27,407 nucleotides of DNA from Calditrichaceae bacterium (GCA_024763405.1 JANTFQ010000001.1:1-27407); one strand, 5' to 3'. Positions 18,188-27,146 are shown, numbered from the stretch's first letter. Notes: generated by a model from the sequence alone, not told the origin. A program made the numbers and translations.

Positions 18188-21100
18188 TTAATCCTCGTCT
18201 AATTCAGAAAAAAGATCTTCTAAAGCCTCTTCATTCAAATCAACGTCCTGGAAATCTGACGGTGTATATACGCCGCCGGCGTCATTTTTCAAAAAGGCCA
18301 GGAGTTTAATTAATTCCCCTTCGTAAAGGGCTAGAAATTTTTTAATGGATTCTGTTCTAAATTGATTCTTACTGTACATAATATCAATTAAAAGGTTTTT
18401 CCCTTTTATACTGGCGCTGATTTCGAGCAGATAACTGCGACGTGACCTGGGGCTGCGTTCGTCATCATTAAAACCAGCCAGAGGTTTAAACAGGCTTAAT
18501 TCCTCCGAATCAGGCTGGAATTGTCCGAGATAATTGAATACAATTTCGGGATTCTGTAAAGCTTTTAATTTTTCAGAGAAATCACTCCTAAGGTATTTTA
18601 ATATCCCAAAACCAATGCCATTGTTCGGAATATTGCGTAATTGCTCTTTAACAGCGATAATGGATTTTCCGGTTTCGCTCATTTGTGAAAGATCCAGGAA
18701 AACAGGATACATACTAGTAAACCAGCCAACGGTGCGGGCCAGGCTAACCTCTTCCATAATATCTTCGCGTCCATGACCTTCCATCGCCAGCCAGATTCTG
18801 CTGTGACCGCTCCAGATTTTAAAGGCCTTAATCAAAGCGGTCAGCAGAATATCATTAATCTGCGTATTATAAACCGTATGCGCACCCCGCAGCAGATATT
18901 CGGTCTCCGTTTCATCCAGAACAGTCGAAACAACGGCTGCAGAAGCTTCTGTATTTTCACCATCCGGAAAATCAGGAACCAATTTATCAAAGCGCTTTTC
19001 AGCCAGCGTGTTCCAATAGGGGATTTCTTCCTGTAATTTTTTATTATCCGCGTAAGCCGATAATTTTTCCGTCCATTGTTTAAAGGAAGTGGTCTTTGCC
19101 GGTAAAACCAGTTCGGCGTTTGCCGTTAATTGTCCGTATGCAGTTTGCATGTCTTCACTCAAAATGCGCCAGGAAAGACCGTCGACCGCCAGATGATGGA
19201 CTGCAATGAAAATGAGGTCATTTTTTCCGCTTCCGCGCTTAAAAATTGCTGCCTTAATAATAGGGCCGGTCTCAAGATTTAGTGAACTTTGTAATTTAGA
19301 AATCTGTCTATGAATATTTTCTGACTGAGCAGGCTCCTCTAATTTCGATAAATCAAATATAGAAATCAAATCCGATTCTTCTTTCTCTTCAATTTTTGCC
19401 TGCCAGATTTGATCGGTTTTCCAGAAGCGTAATCGCAGTGCATCATGATGTTCCACTATTTTTTTGATAACCTGAGATAATATCGTTTCATCCACGGAAG
19501 CGGCCGCTTCTAACATGAGGGACTGGTTCCAGTGCCAGGGCTCCGGATGATTCTGATTAAAAAATTCAATCTGGATAGGAGATAAAAGCACCGGACCCGA
19601 AACAGTACCTTGTTCGGCTTCTATTCTTTTGGTCTGTTCAGCAACCGCGGCCAGGCTCTCAATGGTCGGATTTTCAAACATCTGCTTCGGTGTAATGCGT
19701 AAACCGGCCTGGCCGGCGCGGGCCACCACCTGGATGCTTAAAATAGAATCGCCGCCCAGCTCGAAGAAATTATCCCGCGTGCCAATCTGTTCGATGCCAA
19801 GAACCGCTTTCCATGTTTCGCTAAGAATTTTTTCTTTATCCGTGGAAGCTTCGATAAATTCAGTTCCCAAATCCGAACGGTCAAATTCCGGTTCTGGAAG
19901 CGCCCGACGGTTTACTTTTCCGTTGGGCAATAGTGGAAAAGCGTTTAAAGTAACGAAAGCAGCGGGCACCATATATTCGGGCAGAGTTTCTTTCAGGAAG
20001 CTGCGTATTTCAGGTATTTCAATATTTTTGTCCCTTTCCGCAACCAGGTAGGCGGCCAGCCGTTTGTCGCCCTCTTTTACTTCGCGCACAAGAACAACCG
20101 CATCTTTTACCGATTCGTGTTCCCTCAAACGGGATTCTATTTCGCCCAGTTCCATTCGGAATCCGCGCAGTTTTACCTGATGGTCCACCCGGCCGAGAAA
20201 CTCTACATTGCCGTCGGAAAGCCAGCGCACTAAATCGCCGGTCTTGTACATACGCGCCGCTTTGTCTTTGCAAAACGGATCGGCTATAAATTTTTCGGCA
20301 GTCAGTTCGGGACGGTTTAAATACCCTCTTGCCAACCCGTCTCCGGCGATGTATAACTCGCCTGCGGCTCCGACAGGAACCGGCTGCCCGCTTTGATCCA
20401 GGATGTAAAAGCGCGCGTTTGAAACAGGTTTTCCGATGACCGGGCGCAGTGGGCTGCTTTGTACATTACAAATAGTGGAATCAACCGTACATTCGGTCGG
20501 TCCGTACATATTGAAAAAAAGTATGTCCTTCGAGTCGACCAGTTTTTTCCAGGTTACCTCGTCGATGGCTTCGCCGCCGGGCAGAACCGCCAGCGGTTTC
20601 CATTCATCAGCATCCAGCAATCCAGCGTCTAATAGTAATTTTAGCTGTGCGGGTACACAATCCAGAACTTGGATCTTATATTTTCGGATATAGTCCAGCA
20701 TCGTATCACCGCTGCCTCGTGTTTCCATAGGAATAATTTGTAATCCGTGGCCGTGTGCCAGCATCACAATCTGCTGAACCGATGCATCAAAAGGTATGGG
20801 TGCATTTAAGCTTATTTTTAATTTTGTATTTCCAAAACAGCTGTAAATGGTTTGCTTTAAATTCTCTGCCAGGTGTAAAGCTGATTTATGGGAAATCATA
20901 ACCCCTTTGGGCTTTCCGGTGGAGCCGGAGGTGTAAATTATGTACGCCAGACTGTCTGTACTCTGCGTTAAATTTGGATTTTGAACAGATTCATTTGAGA
21001 TTTCCGCTCCCACCGTATCCAGAGCGATGACGCGCGTATTCGTTAACGCTAAATCAGTCACGGTCTCGGAATGAGTCAGCAGAAAGGGAACATGGGCGTC

Positions 21101-24100
21101 TGTAAGCATAAAATCGAGCCGTTCCTCTGGATAGGCCGGATCCAGCGGCAGATAGGCGCAGCCGGCTTTCCAGATGGCCAGCATGCTGACAATCATGTCG
21201 GTGGAGCGTTCCATTAAAATGCCGATAATGCTTTCTTGTTTTACCCCGGATTTTAATAGAAAAGAAGCAACCTGATTGGCGCGGGCGTTCAACTGTTCAA
21301 AGTTCAGCGTTTCGTCATTAATGCCTGCGGCAAATTGCTGAGGTTGTATTTTGGCCTGTTTTTCAATCAGATGATGGAGACATTTATCGGTCGGGTAATC
21401 AAGCATAGCGGGACGCCACTCAACGAGCATTTTATGCTGTTCCTCTTCTTTTAACAGAGGCAGCTCGGAAATATTTTGATCAGGATTTCGGACAATGGAT
21501 TCAAGAAGCGTGGTAAAATGACCCATTATTCGCTGGATGGTTTCTTCCTTAAACAGGCTGGTTTTATATTCCAGAATGGCAACCATGCGATTGGTATGCT
21601 CAATAATTTCTAAATTCAGATCAAATTTAGCGGTTTCTGTTTCAATGGCAAAAGGGGAGTAAGAGAGTTCTTCTAAATGTATTTCCTGAATATCCGAATG
21701 CTGCATGGAAAACATAACCTGAAAGAGTGGCGTATGGTTCATTTCCCGTTCCGGCTGGAGTGTGTCCACTAATTTTTCGAAGGGCATGTCCTGATGGTCA
21801 AAAGCGTCCATTGCTATTTTTTTGACCAGCCGTAGATGATGCCGGAATGAGCGGTTTTTGTTTATTGTACTGCGTAACACCAGGGTATTTACAAAAAAGC
21901 CAATTAATGGTTCAATTTCTCTGCGGTTACGGTTTGCCACCGGCGTCCCGATAGTAAAATCATCCTGGCCGGAATAGCGGTAGAGTAGGGTTTCGAATGC
22001 TGTCAGCAGAACCATAAATAAGGTGGTTTCGTGCTCTTTACTCAGTTGATTCAGTTGTTGGTAGAGGGCATCCGGTACACGATGCACCAACCGTTTTCCC
22101 TGATATGAAACCATAGCAGGTCTGGGAAAATCAGTAGGTAGTTCCAAAAAGAAGGAAGCGCCATCCAACTGTTTTTTCCAGAACGTCATTTCGTTTTCCA
22201 GGCGCGAACCGCTTAACCACTGACGTTGCCAGGCTGCAAAATCGGCATATTGAATTTGTAACGGAGTCAAAGGAATGGGTTCGTCTTTTATCAGCGCGTT
22301 GTAGATAAGTGAAAGTTCCCTAACCAGTACATTGACAGACCAGCCGTCGGATATAATATGATGCACCGTAATCATCAGTATATATTCCTGATCGGAAATT
22401 TTAAAAAGTTTGGCTCGTATCAACGGCGCCTTGCTCAAATCGAACGGTTTAGCAGATTCCTGATTGGCCCGTAGAATGAGATCGCTATCCGAAACACCGG
22501 CAGAATCTACGACCGGTAAGTCCAATTTTAATTGCGGTAAAATAACCTGCGATGCTTTTCCTTCTGCTGAGCTGCGAAAAATGGTACGAAGATTTTCGTG
22601 GCGCTGAACAATAAGATTTAAAGCCTGCAACATCTTTTCGACATCGAGTGTACCTTTGAGGCGAATAGCTCCCGGAATATTGTATTGTGGATTCCCTGGT
22701 TCCATTTGATCCAGGAACCACAAACGCTGTTGAGCAAAGGAAAGAGGCAGCTCGTCTGTTCGCGGAATGACCGGGATGCCTTGTATGGCAGTCGATTGAG
22801 AATGGGCAATATTCTTTTCCACAGGATAGCCGAACGCTTTAGCCAGTTCCCAGGTTATATCGCTTAAAAAATTATTTTTATGATGTTCACGCCAACGATC
22901 GGTGACGCTGGTATCGATATTTTTATGTAAATAAAATTTAAAATCGCCCACCATCTGAGAATGTTTACTCACCCCGTCTGTCATTTTATTACCCTGATAG
23001 GGTTTCAGCATATCCGGTTCAAAATCGATGTCTATAAAATTGCATATTCGCAGCATTTCGTTATACGGATCGAGTAATAGATCTTCAAAACGTAACCGTA
23101 TCTTTCGTTCATCGGGAATATCCTGTAAAAAGCGATTTATGTTTTGGTGACTGATAATATAGATCAATTCACCCAGTTCCCGCCGGGTAAAAGGATGTTC
23201 ATAACGAAAGAAATTCTGATCCAGTTTAGCTTCGATAAAAGAATACACCATGGCATAGGGATGCCGCAATAAATGGATGTACTTAGCCTGAGTAAAGTCC
23301 TGTTCCGCACGTTTTAAAATTTCAGGGTCAAAAGGATAAGTGGGCGATTTATCTACTAATATGCGGTCACCCATCCATTCCTGCAATGTGCGGTAATATT
23401 CTTTTACGCTCATATTCTGCGCCACAAAACCATCCATAATCCGGCGTGCCTCATCCACATCGGTCTGTTTTAATTCCTTGATAGCGCGGATGGTTGCTTC
23501 CAACCAGATTTCCAGGCCTTCTTCTGAAAAAGCTTCCCTGCGTTCCCGCACTGTGTTAAAAGAAAGCAAATCAAGTTCCGGCGGGGAGAAAAGTTTTTGA
23601 TTGCCGGCCAGCATCACGCGCAGCAGGGTAGAACCGGAACGCGGCGGGGATAGAACAAAGATGGCTGAAGGGTTTTTAGTAGAATCTGTTTCCGTACGTT
23701 GCGGCAGAGGCGTAATGATTTTTCGAATAGTGTCAATCTGTGGTTGTCCGATTTTATGCACTACTTCTTCGGCGACGTCAATCAGTTTATAAAGTTGATG
23801 AACCGATTCGTCTAATTCGAAACGTTCGCGGGTCAATTGCGGGTAATAATTAACAATATATCCGGCTAACTCGGCGATGGTCGGCGCTTTAAATACGACG
23901 CTTACATGGGTCACTTCGCCAAATTCTTTTTGCAAACGGTTGGCAAATACAGCGGCCTTTAATGAATTTCCGCCCAGTTCAAAAAAATTGTCGTGGATTC
24001 CTACTCTATCAATCGTCAAAATTTCGCCCCAAATCTCGGACAGAAATTGCTCTAGATTATTTCGGGGAGCCGTATATTGGGCTTCCATATCCGGACGTGC

Positions 24101-27100
24101 GTGACCAGGGGCAGGCAAAGCGTTTTTATCCACTTTCCCGTTTGGCGTTAACGGAATGCTGTCCATTTCCACCCAGGCAAAAGGAACCATATAATCGGGC
24201 AGTTTTTCGAGCAGGAAAGCACGTAGAACAGATGTTTTTATCTCCTGTTTTTCATTGGGAACAATATAAGCCGTTAGTACTTTGTCACCAGGATTATCCT
24301 GGCGCGCCAAAACCACGGCGTCTTTAAGCAGAGGATTTGTTTTTAAAACGGACTCAATTTCTCCCAGTTCAATCCGAAACCCGCGAATTTTTACCTGCTG
24401 ATCGATACGGGCCAGAAATTCAATATTTCCATCCGGAAGCCAGCGTACCAGGTCGCCGGTTTTATACAGCATTGAATTGCCGGAAGGGTCAAACGGGTTT
24501 TTTATAAAACGTTCGGCGGTTAACTCTTTCCGTTTCAAATATTCTAAAGCGAGGCCATCGCCACCCACATATAATTCACCCGGGATGCCAATTGGGACTA
24601 CCTGTATTTTTTTATTGAATACATACATCGTTGAATTCGCGATTGGTTTCCCGATTGGCACATTTGTGTCTGTTTCAGCAATTTTTTTAACTTTATACCA
24701 GGTAGAAAAAGTAGTGTTTTCCGTAGGACCATATACGTGTAATAAATTTTGTGGTGGTTCTGAGAGCGCTATTTTTCGAACAGAAGACGGATCCACCATT
24801 TCTCCGCCGAACATTACGGTATCCAGTGTTTTAAATGCGGAGGAATTCTCAGCGGCAATCTGGTTGAAAAGAGCGGTTGTTAGAAAAAGATGGCTAATTT
24901 CCTTATCCTTTAAAGCCTGAATAAAACTCTGTGTGGAAAGCATCACATCTTTTGGAATAGCAACGAGCCTGGCGCCGTTTAGTAAAGCGCCCCAGATTTC
25001 AAAAGTGGCAGCGTCAAAAGCAGCGTTTGACGCCTGAGCAATATTATGATTTGCTTTGATACGTACATAATCGGTATTTATAACCAGACGAATAACTGCC
25101 CGGTGGGGAACGATAACACCCTTTGGAATTCCGGTTGAACCGGAAGTGTAAATAATGTAGGCGCGATCTAAAGGTTTAGATAATACGGCAAGTGATTCGG
25201 CACTATAATCGGCAAGTAATTGGTCGTTGTCAATAGCCAAAGAAACGGCGCTGCCTTCGGGAAGATCGTCCAAAAGTTCCGTTTTTGTAAGTAATAATGA
25301 GGCCTCGGTATCTTTGAGGATAAATGATAAACGGTCCTTTGGATAAGAGATATCTAATGGAACATAAGCTGCTCCGGCTTTTAAGATGGCAAGGAAACCA
25401 ATGATCATATCCATCGAGCGCTCCATATAAAGAGCAACAAGATGACCGGGCTCCACCCCTTTCTCAATCAATAAATGGGCGAGTTGATTTGATTTGCTGT
25501 TTAATTCTTTATAAGTATAACTGAGGCTGTCATAGCGAACTGCAATCGCATCCGGTGTCTTTGCAACCTGCTGTTCAAATAATTCGGGAATGGAAGAGTC
25601 GGCCGGATAATTTGTAGCGGTCTGATTCCATTCGGTTAAAATGCGTGTTTGTTCTTTCTCGGAAATCAATGAAAGATTGGATATTTTCTCACTTGGATTG
25701 TTGAGTGCATTTTTGAGTAAGGTATGGAAATAACTGCTAAAACGACTGATGGTCTCTTCCGAGAACAGGTCGCGGTTATATTCAAAGGTACATTTGATAT
25801 GGTCCTCATGCTCGAGCATCAGAAGCAACAGGTCAAATTTGGCGACTTCTACTTCAATATCAACGATTTCGAGCGTAATCGAATCCATTGTAACACGTTC
25901 AAACGGTACCGTTTGTAAATCGAACATCACCTGAAAGAGCGGGGAATGCCCTAATTGAGGAGCGCCTGAAACGGATTCAACAATTTTTTCGAAGGGCACA
26001 TCCTGATTGTCGGAAGCGGTGATTACATCATTTTTAACACGCTGTATCAATTCGGCAAAGGTCATATCCGTTCTAAAATCAGCCCGTAAGACAACGGTGT
26101 TTACGAATAATCCAATGATGGATTCAATCTCGGCCCGGTTGCGGTTGGCAATGGGAGCGCCAACGCCAAAATCATCCTGCCCGCTGACTTTGTGCAGGAA
26201 TACCTGAAAAACAGCCATAATCAGAGCATACAGGGAAACTCCTTGTTCACGGCTCAGACGTCGCATCTTTTCGGTCAGTGCTTTTTTAATGGTAAAAAGG
26301 TGCTGGCGGCCGTTGTAAGTCTGGAAATCCGGACGGGGATAATCCGTATATAAATCTAAAAAATCGGGCATTCCCGATAAAGCATTTTTCCAGTACTGAA
26401 GCTGTTTCTCGATGGTGTTTCCAACAGCTCGTTCGGCCTGCCAGGCGGCATAATCCGCATATTGCAAATGCAAATCGGGTAATTCTGTTTGTGGTTCCTT
26501 TACAAGAATTCGATAATTGGAAATAATCTCATTTATAATAATTCCGATAGACCAGCCATCCGTGACAATATGATGGATGTCCAAACTGAGTACATACTGG
26601 CCTGGTTTGATTTTTAAAATGAACGATCGAATCAGCGGCGGGTTCGTCAAATCAAAAGGTTTGGCAGCGTCTTCTTTTAATAATTCCTGTATACGCTGAT
26701 CCATCTGCGCGGCAGGGGTGTTGCTAATGTCAATTTTAGGAATATCAATTTTATAGTTAGAAACGATAATCTGTTCCGCTTCGCCTTTTTCGTTGGTCAT
26801 AAAACCGGCGCGTAATACTTCGTGGCGGCGGATAATTTCATGGATACTTTTTCTTAAAATTTCCAGGTCGATATTGCCCGTTAACCGAATCGCCGAAGGA
26901 ATATTATAAAAGGCCGAATCCGGATCGAGTTGGTTCATAAACCACAAGCGCATCTGTGAAGATGAAATAGGGTACCGATGCTGTTCTTTTCTCTTCGTAA
27001 TCCGTCTGTTTTTTTGATCCGGTTTTTTTTGCGCTTGAAGTTTTTTTAGCAGCAGTTCGCGCTTTTCCGGAGAGAGTCCGGCCAATCGTTTGTGTATAGC

Positions 27101-27106
27101 TGACAT
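18188..27106 (-). CDS. NRPS protein B with inline sulfotransferase: C-A-T-ST-C-A-T-E
   Basis: This 2972-aa subunit adds two residues, predicted Ile/Val and D-Gln, and carries a PAPS-type sulfotransferase-like domain between its modules. A very basic head has LSPEKRELLLKKLQ (11-24). Domains: C 45-490 (H178, H179, D183), A 510-1000, T 1014-1090 (Ser1048 in LGGNSL), linker to 1144, ST 1145-1428, C 1453-1900 (H1582, H1583, D1587), A 1910-2405, T 2420-2490 (Ser2454 in LGGDSI), E 2505-2945 (H2637, H2638, D2642). A COM-like acidic tail (YTPSDFQDVDL...) ends the protein. The reading frame is continuous across the ST region. AAGGA 9 nt before 27106 marks the start; the upstream ATGATG is in another frame. 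The next gene begins 1 nt after the stop. Confidence 0.97.
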   Translation of the reverse strand: MSAIHKRLAGLSPEKRELLLKKLQAQKKPDQKNRRITKRKEQHRYPISSSQMRLWFMNQLDPDSAFYNIPSAIRLTGNIDLEILRKSIHEIIRRHEVLRAGFMTNEKGEAEQIIVSNYKIDIPKIDISNTPAAQMDQRIQELLKEDAAKPFDLTNPPLIRSFILKIKPGQYVLSLDIHHIVTDGWSIGIIINEIISNYRILVKEPQTELPDLHLQYADYAAWQAERAVGNTIEKQLQYWKNALSGMPDFLDLYTDYPRPDFQTYNGRQHLFTIKKALTEKMRRLSREQGVSLYALIMAVFQVFLHKVSGQDDFGVGAPIANRNRAEIESIIGLFVNTVVLRADFRTDMTFAELIQRVKNDVITASDNQDVPFEKIVESVSGAPQLGHSPLFQVMFDLQTVPFERVTMDSITLEIVDIEVEVAKFDLLLLMLEHEDHIKCTFEYNRDLFSEETISRFSSYFHTLLKNALNNPSEKISNLSLISEKEQTRILTEWNQTATNYPADSSIPELFEQQVAKTPDAIAVRYDSLSYTYKELNSKSNQLAHLLIEKGVEPGHLVALYMERSMDMIIGFLAILKAGAAYVPLDISYPKDRLSFILKDTEASLLLTKTELLDDLPEGSAVSLAIDNDQLLADYSAESLAVLSKPLDRAYIIYTSGSTGIPKGVIVPHRAVIRLVINTDYVRIKANHNIAQASNAAFDAATFEIWGALLNGARLVAIPKDVMLSTQSFIQALKDKEISHLFLTTALFNQIAAENSSAFKTLDTVMFGGEMVDPSSVRKIALSEPPQNLLHVYGPTENTTFSTWYKVKKIAETDTNVPIGKPIANSTMYVFNKKIQVVPIGIPGELYVGGDGLALEYLKRKELTAERFIKNPFDPSGNSMLYKTGDLVRWLPDGNIEFLARIDQQVKIRGFRIELGEIESVLKTNPLLKDAVVLARQDNPGDKVLTAYIVPNEKQEIKTSVLRAFLLEKLPDYMVPFAWVEMDSIPLTPNGKVDKNALPAPGHARPDMEAQYTAPRNNLEQFLSEIWGEILTIDRVGIHDNFFELGGNSLKAAVFANRLQKEFGEVTHVSVVFKAPTIAELAGYIVNYYPQLTRERFELDESVHQLYKLIDVAEEVVHKIGQPQIDTIRKIITPLPQRTETDSTKNPSAIFVLSPPRSGSTLLRVMLAGNQKLFSPPELDLLSFNTVRERREAFSEEGLEIWLEATIRAIKELKQTDVDEARRIMDGFVAQNMSVKEYYRTLQEWMGDRILVDKSPTYPFDPEILKRAEQDFTQAKYIHLLRHPYAMVYSFIEAKLDQNFFRYEHPFTRRELGELIYIISHQNINRFLQDIPDERKIRLRFEDLLLDPYNEMLRICNFIDIDFEPDMLKPYQGNKMTDGVSKHSQMVGDFKFYLHKNIDTSVTDRWREHHKNNFLSDITWELAKAFGYPVEKNIAHSQSTAIQGIPVIPRTDELPLSFAQQRLWFLDQMEPGNPQYNIPGAIRLKGTLDVEKMLQALNLIVQRHENLRTIFRSSAEGKASQVILPQLKLDLPVVDSAGVSDSDLILRANQESAKPFDLSKAPLIRAKLFKISDQEYILMITVHHIISDGWSVNVLVRELSLIYNALIKDEPIPLTPLQIQYADFAAWQRQWLSGSRLENEMTFWKKQLDGASFFLELPTDFPRPAMVSYQGKRLVHRVPDALYQQLNQLSKEHETTLFMVLLTAFETLLYRYSGQDDFTIGTPVANRNRREIEPLIGFFVNTLVLRSTINKNRSFRHHLRLVKKIAMDAFDHQDMPFEKLVDTLQPEREMNHTPLFQVMFSMQHSDIQEIHLEELSYSPFAIETETAKFDLNLEIIEHTNRMVAILEYKTSLFKEETIQRIMGHFTTLLESIVRNPDQNISELPLLKEEEQHKMLVEWRPAMLDYPTDKCLHHLIEKQAKIQPQQFAAGINDETLNFEQLNARANQVASFLLKSGVKQESIIGILMERSTDMIVSMLAIWKAGCAYLPLDPAYPEERLDFMLTDAHVPFLLTHSETVTDLALTNTRVIALDTVGAEISNESVQNPNLTQSTDSLAYIIYTSGSTGKPKGVMISHKSALHLAENLKQTIYSCFGNTKLKISLNAPIPFDASVQQIVMLAHGHGLQIIPMETRGSGDTMLDYIRKYKIQVLDCVPAQLKLLLDAGLLDADEWKPLAVLPGGEAIDEVTWKKLVDSKDILFFNMYGPTECTVDSTICNVQSSPLRPVIGKPVSNARFYILDQSGQPVPVGAAGELYIAGDGLARGYLNRPELTAEKFIADPFCKDKAARMYKTGDLVRWLSDGNVEFLGRVDHQVKLRGFRMELGEIESRLREHESVKDAVVLVREVKEGDKRLAAYLVAERDKNIEIPEIRSFLKETLPEYMVPAAFVTLNAFPLLPNGKVNRRALPEPEFDRSDLGTEFIEASTDKEKILSETWKAVLGIEQIGTRDNFFELGGDSILSIQVVARAGQAGLRITPKQMFENPTIESLAAVAEQTKRIEAEQGTVSGPVLLSPIQIEFFNQNHPEPWHWNQSLMLEAAASVDETILSQVIKKIVEHHDALRLRFWKTDQIWQAKIEEKEESDLISIFDLSKLEEPAQSENIHRQISKLQSSLNLETGPIIKAAIFKRGSGKNDLIFIAVHHLAVDGLSWRILSEDMQTAYGQLTANAELVLPAKTTSFKQWTEKLSAYADNKKLQEEIPYWNTLAEKRFDKLVPDFPDGENTEASAAVVSTVLDETETEYLLRGAHTVYNTQINDILLTALIKAFKIWSGHSRIWLAMEGHGREDIMEEVSLARTVGWFTSMYPVFLDLSQMSETGKSIIAVKEQLRNIPNNGIGFGILKYLRSDFSEKLKALQNPEIVFNYLGQFQPDSEELSLFKPLAGFNDDERSPRSRRSYLLEISASIKGKNLLIDIMYSKNQFRTESIKKFLALYEGELIKLLAFLKNDAGGVYTPSDFQDVDLNEEALEDLFSELDED
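18192..18196 (-). promoter_or_regulatory. Ribosome binding site of protein C
   Basis: GAGGA, inside the last codons of protein B, lies 5 nt before the ATG at 18186. The stop and start read TAATATG, a 1-nt gap. This arrangement fits translational coupling and supports the chosen start. Confidence 0.7.
18272..19594 (-). other. Epimerization domain of module 2
   Basis: The motifs are HHLAVDGLSWRIL (H2637, H2638, D2642), EGHGRED (2776-2782), TVGWFTSMYPV, PNNGIGFGILKYL and NYLGQF (2858-2863). All canonical positions are present, so it should be active. It gives the D form of the residue loaded by module 2, predicted to be Gln. Confidence 0.92.
18272..22750 (-). other. Module 2 (C-A-T-E) of protein B, predicted D-Gln
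   Basis: The pocket residues are D2107, A2108, Q2111, D2149, L2175, G2177, M2200, V2208, D2209, K2397: DAQDLGMVDK. This is one change from the known Gln code DAQDLGVVDK. The C domain is LCL-type and follows the ST domain directly. The carrier is GGDSI-type and is followed by an epimerase. Confidence 0.85.
22817..26974 (-). other. Module 1 (C-A-T-ST) of protein B, predicted Ile or Val
   Basis: The pocket residues are D698, A699, F702, F741, M765, G767, V791, T799, F800, K991: DAFFMGVTFK. This is close to DAFF-GVTFK/ITFK codes for Ile or another branched aliphatic residue. The A domain (VPHRAVIRLV, SNAAFDAATFEIWGALL) is of the type often linked to such residues. The C domain looks LCL-type and follows a T-only end of protein A. 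The carrier is LGGNSLKAAVFANRLQK, a subtype I associate with inline sulfotransferase domains. Confidence 0.7.
22823..23674 (-). other. Inline sulfotransferase domain (Sulfotransferase_3-like)
   Basis: The domain is expected to move a sulfuryl group from PAPS to a hydroxyl or similar acceptor on a carrier-bound chain. Seen: FVLSPPRSGSTLLRVML (1150-1166) is the 5'-phosphosulfate-binding loop. FSPPELDLLSF, VDKSPTYPFDPEIL, and YIHLLRHPYAMVYSF (1276-1290, with Arg1281 and Ser1289 placed as in 3'-phosphate-binding motifs) follow. RLRFEDLLLDP and a C-terminal KMTDG...MVGDFKFYLHKNI block complete it. The length of about 285 residues fits a full domain. It is in frame, with no stop or start signal of its own. 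Known carrier-linked sulfotransferases (CurM of curacin, Ols) act on beta-hydroxyls. The acceptor here is unknown. Confidence 0.87.
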
Positions 27107-27146
27107 CTTGCATCATCCTTGCGATTAAAAATAAATTTTGAAATTC
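27107..27146 (-). other. 40-nt gap between proteins A and B with ribosome binding site
   Basis: The coding strand is AT-rich after the TAG of protein A, then has AAGGA (27116-27120) 9 nt before the ATG of protein B. I see no terminator or promoter, so both genes are likely on one message. Confidence 0.7.

Noticed and set aside
18181..18196. Proteins B and C as one protein split by a frameshift or stop
   Set aside because: The junction TAATATG has a ribosome site, B ends with a COM-like tail and C begins with a typical head. This is a genuine subunit boundary.
22823..23674. Sulfotransferase as a separate gene inserted in the NRPS or a frameshifted fusion
   Set aside because: The reading frame is continuous from the T domain through the ST into the next C domain, with linkers on both sides and no internal start signals or stops.
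24477..24920. Open frame of 147 codons on the plus strand, and similar ones at 19629-20051 and 5792-6184
   Set aside because: They lie opposite intact A, T or C domain coding sequence, have no convincing ribosome site, and their translations show no recognisable domain. They are antisense shadows.
26904..27116. Alternative start at the ATGATG just upstream of protein B
   Set aside because: It reads in a different frame and stops after 70 codons. The frame from 27106 gives the LSPEKR head and the C domain, with AAGGA at good spacing.
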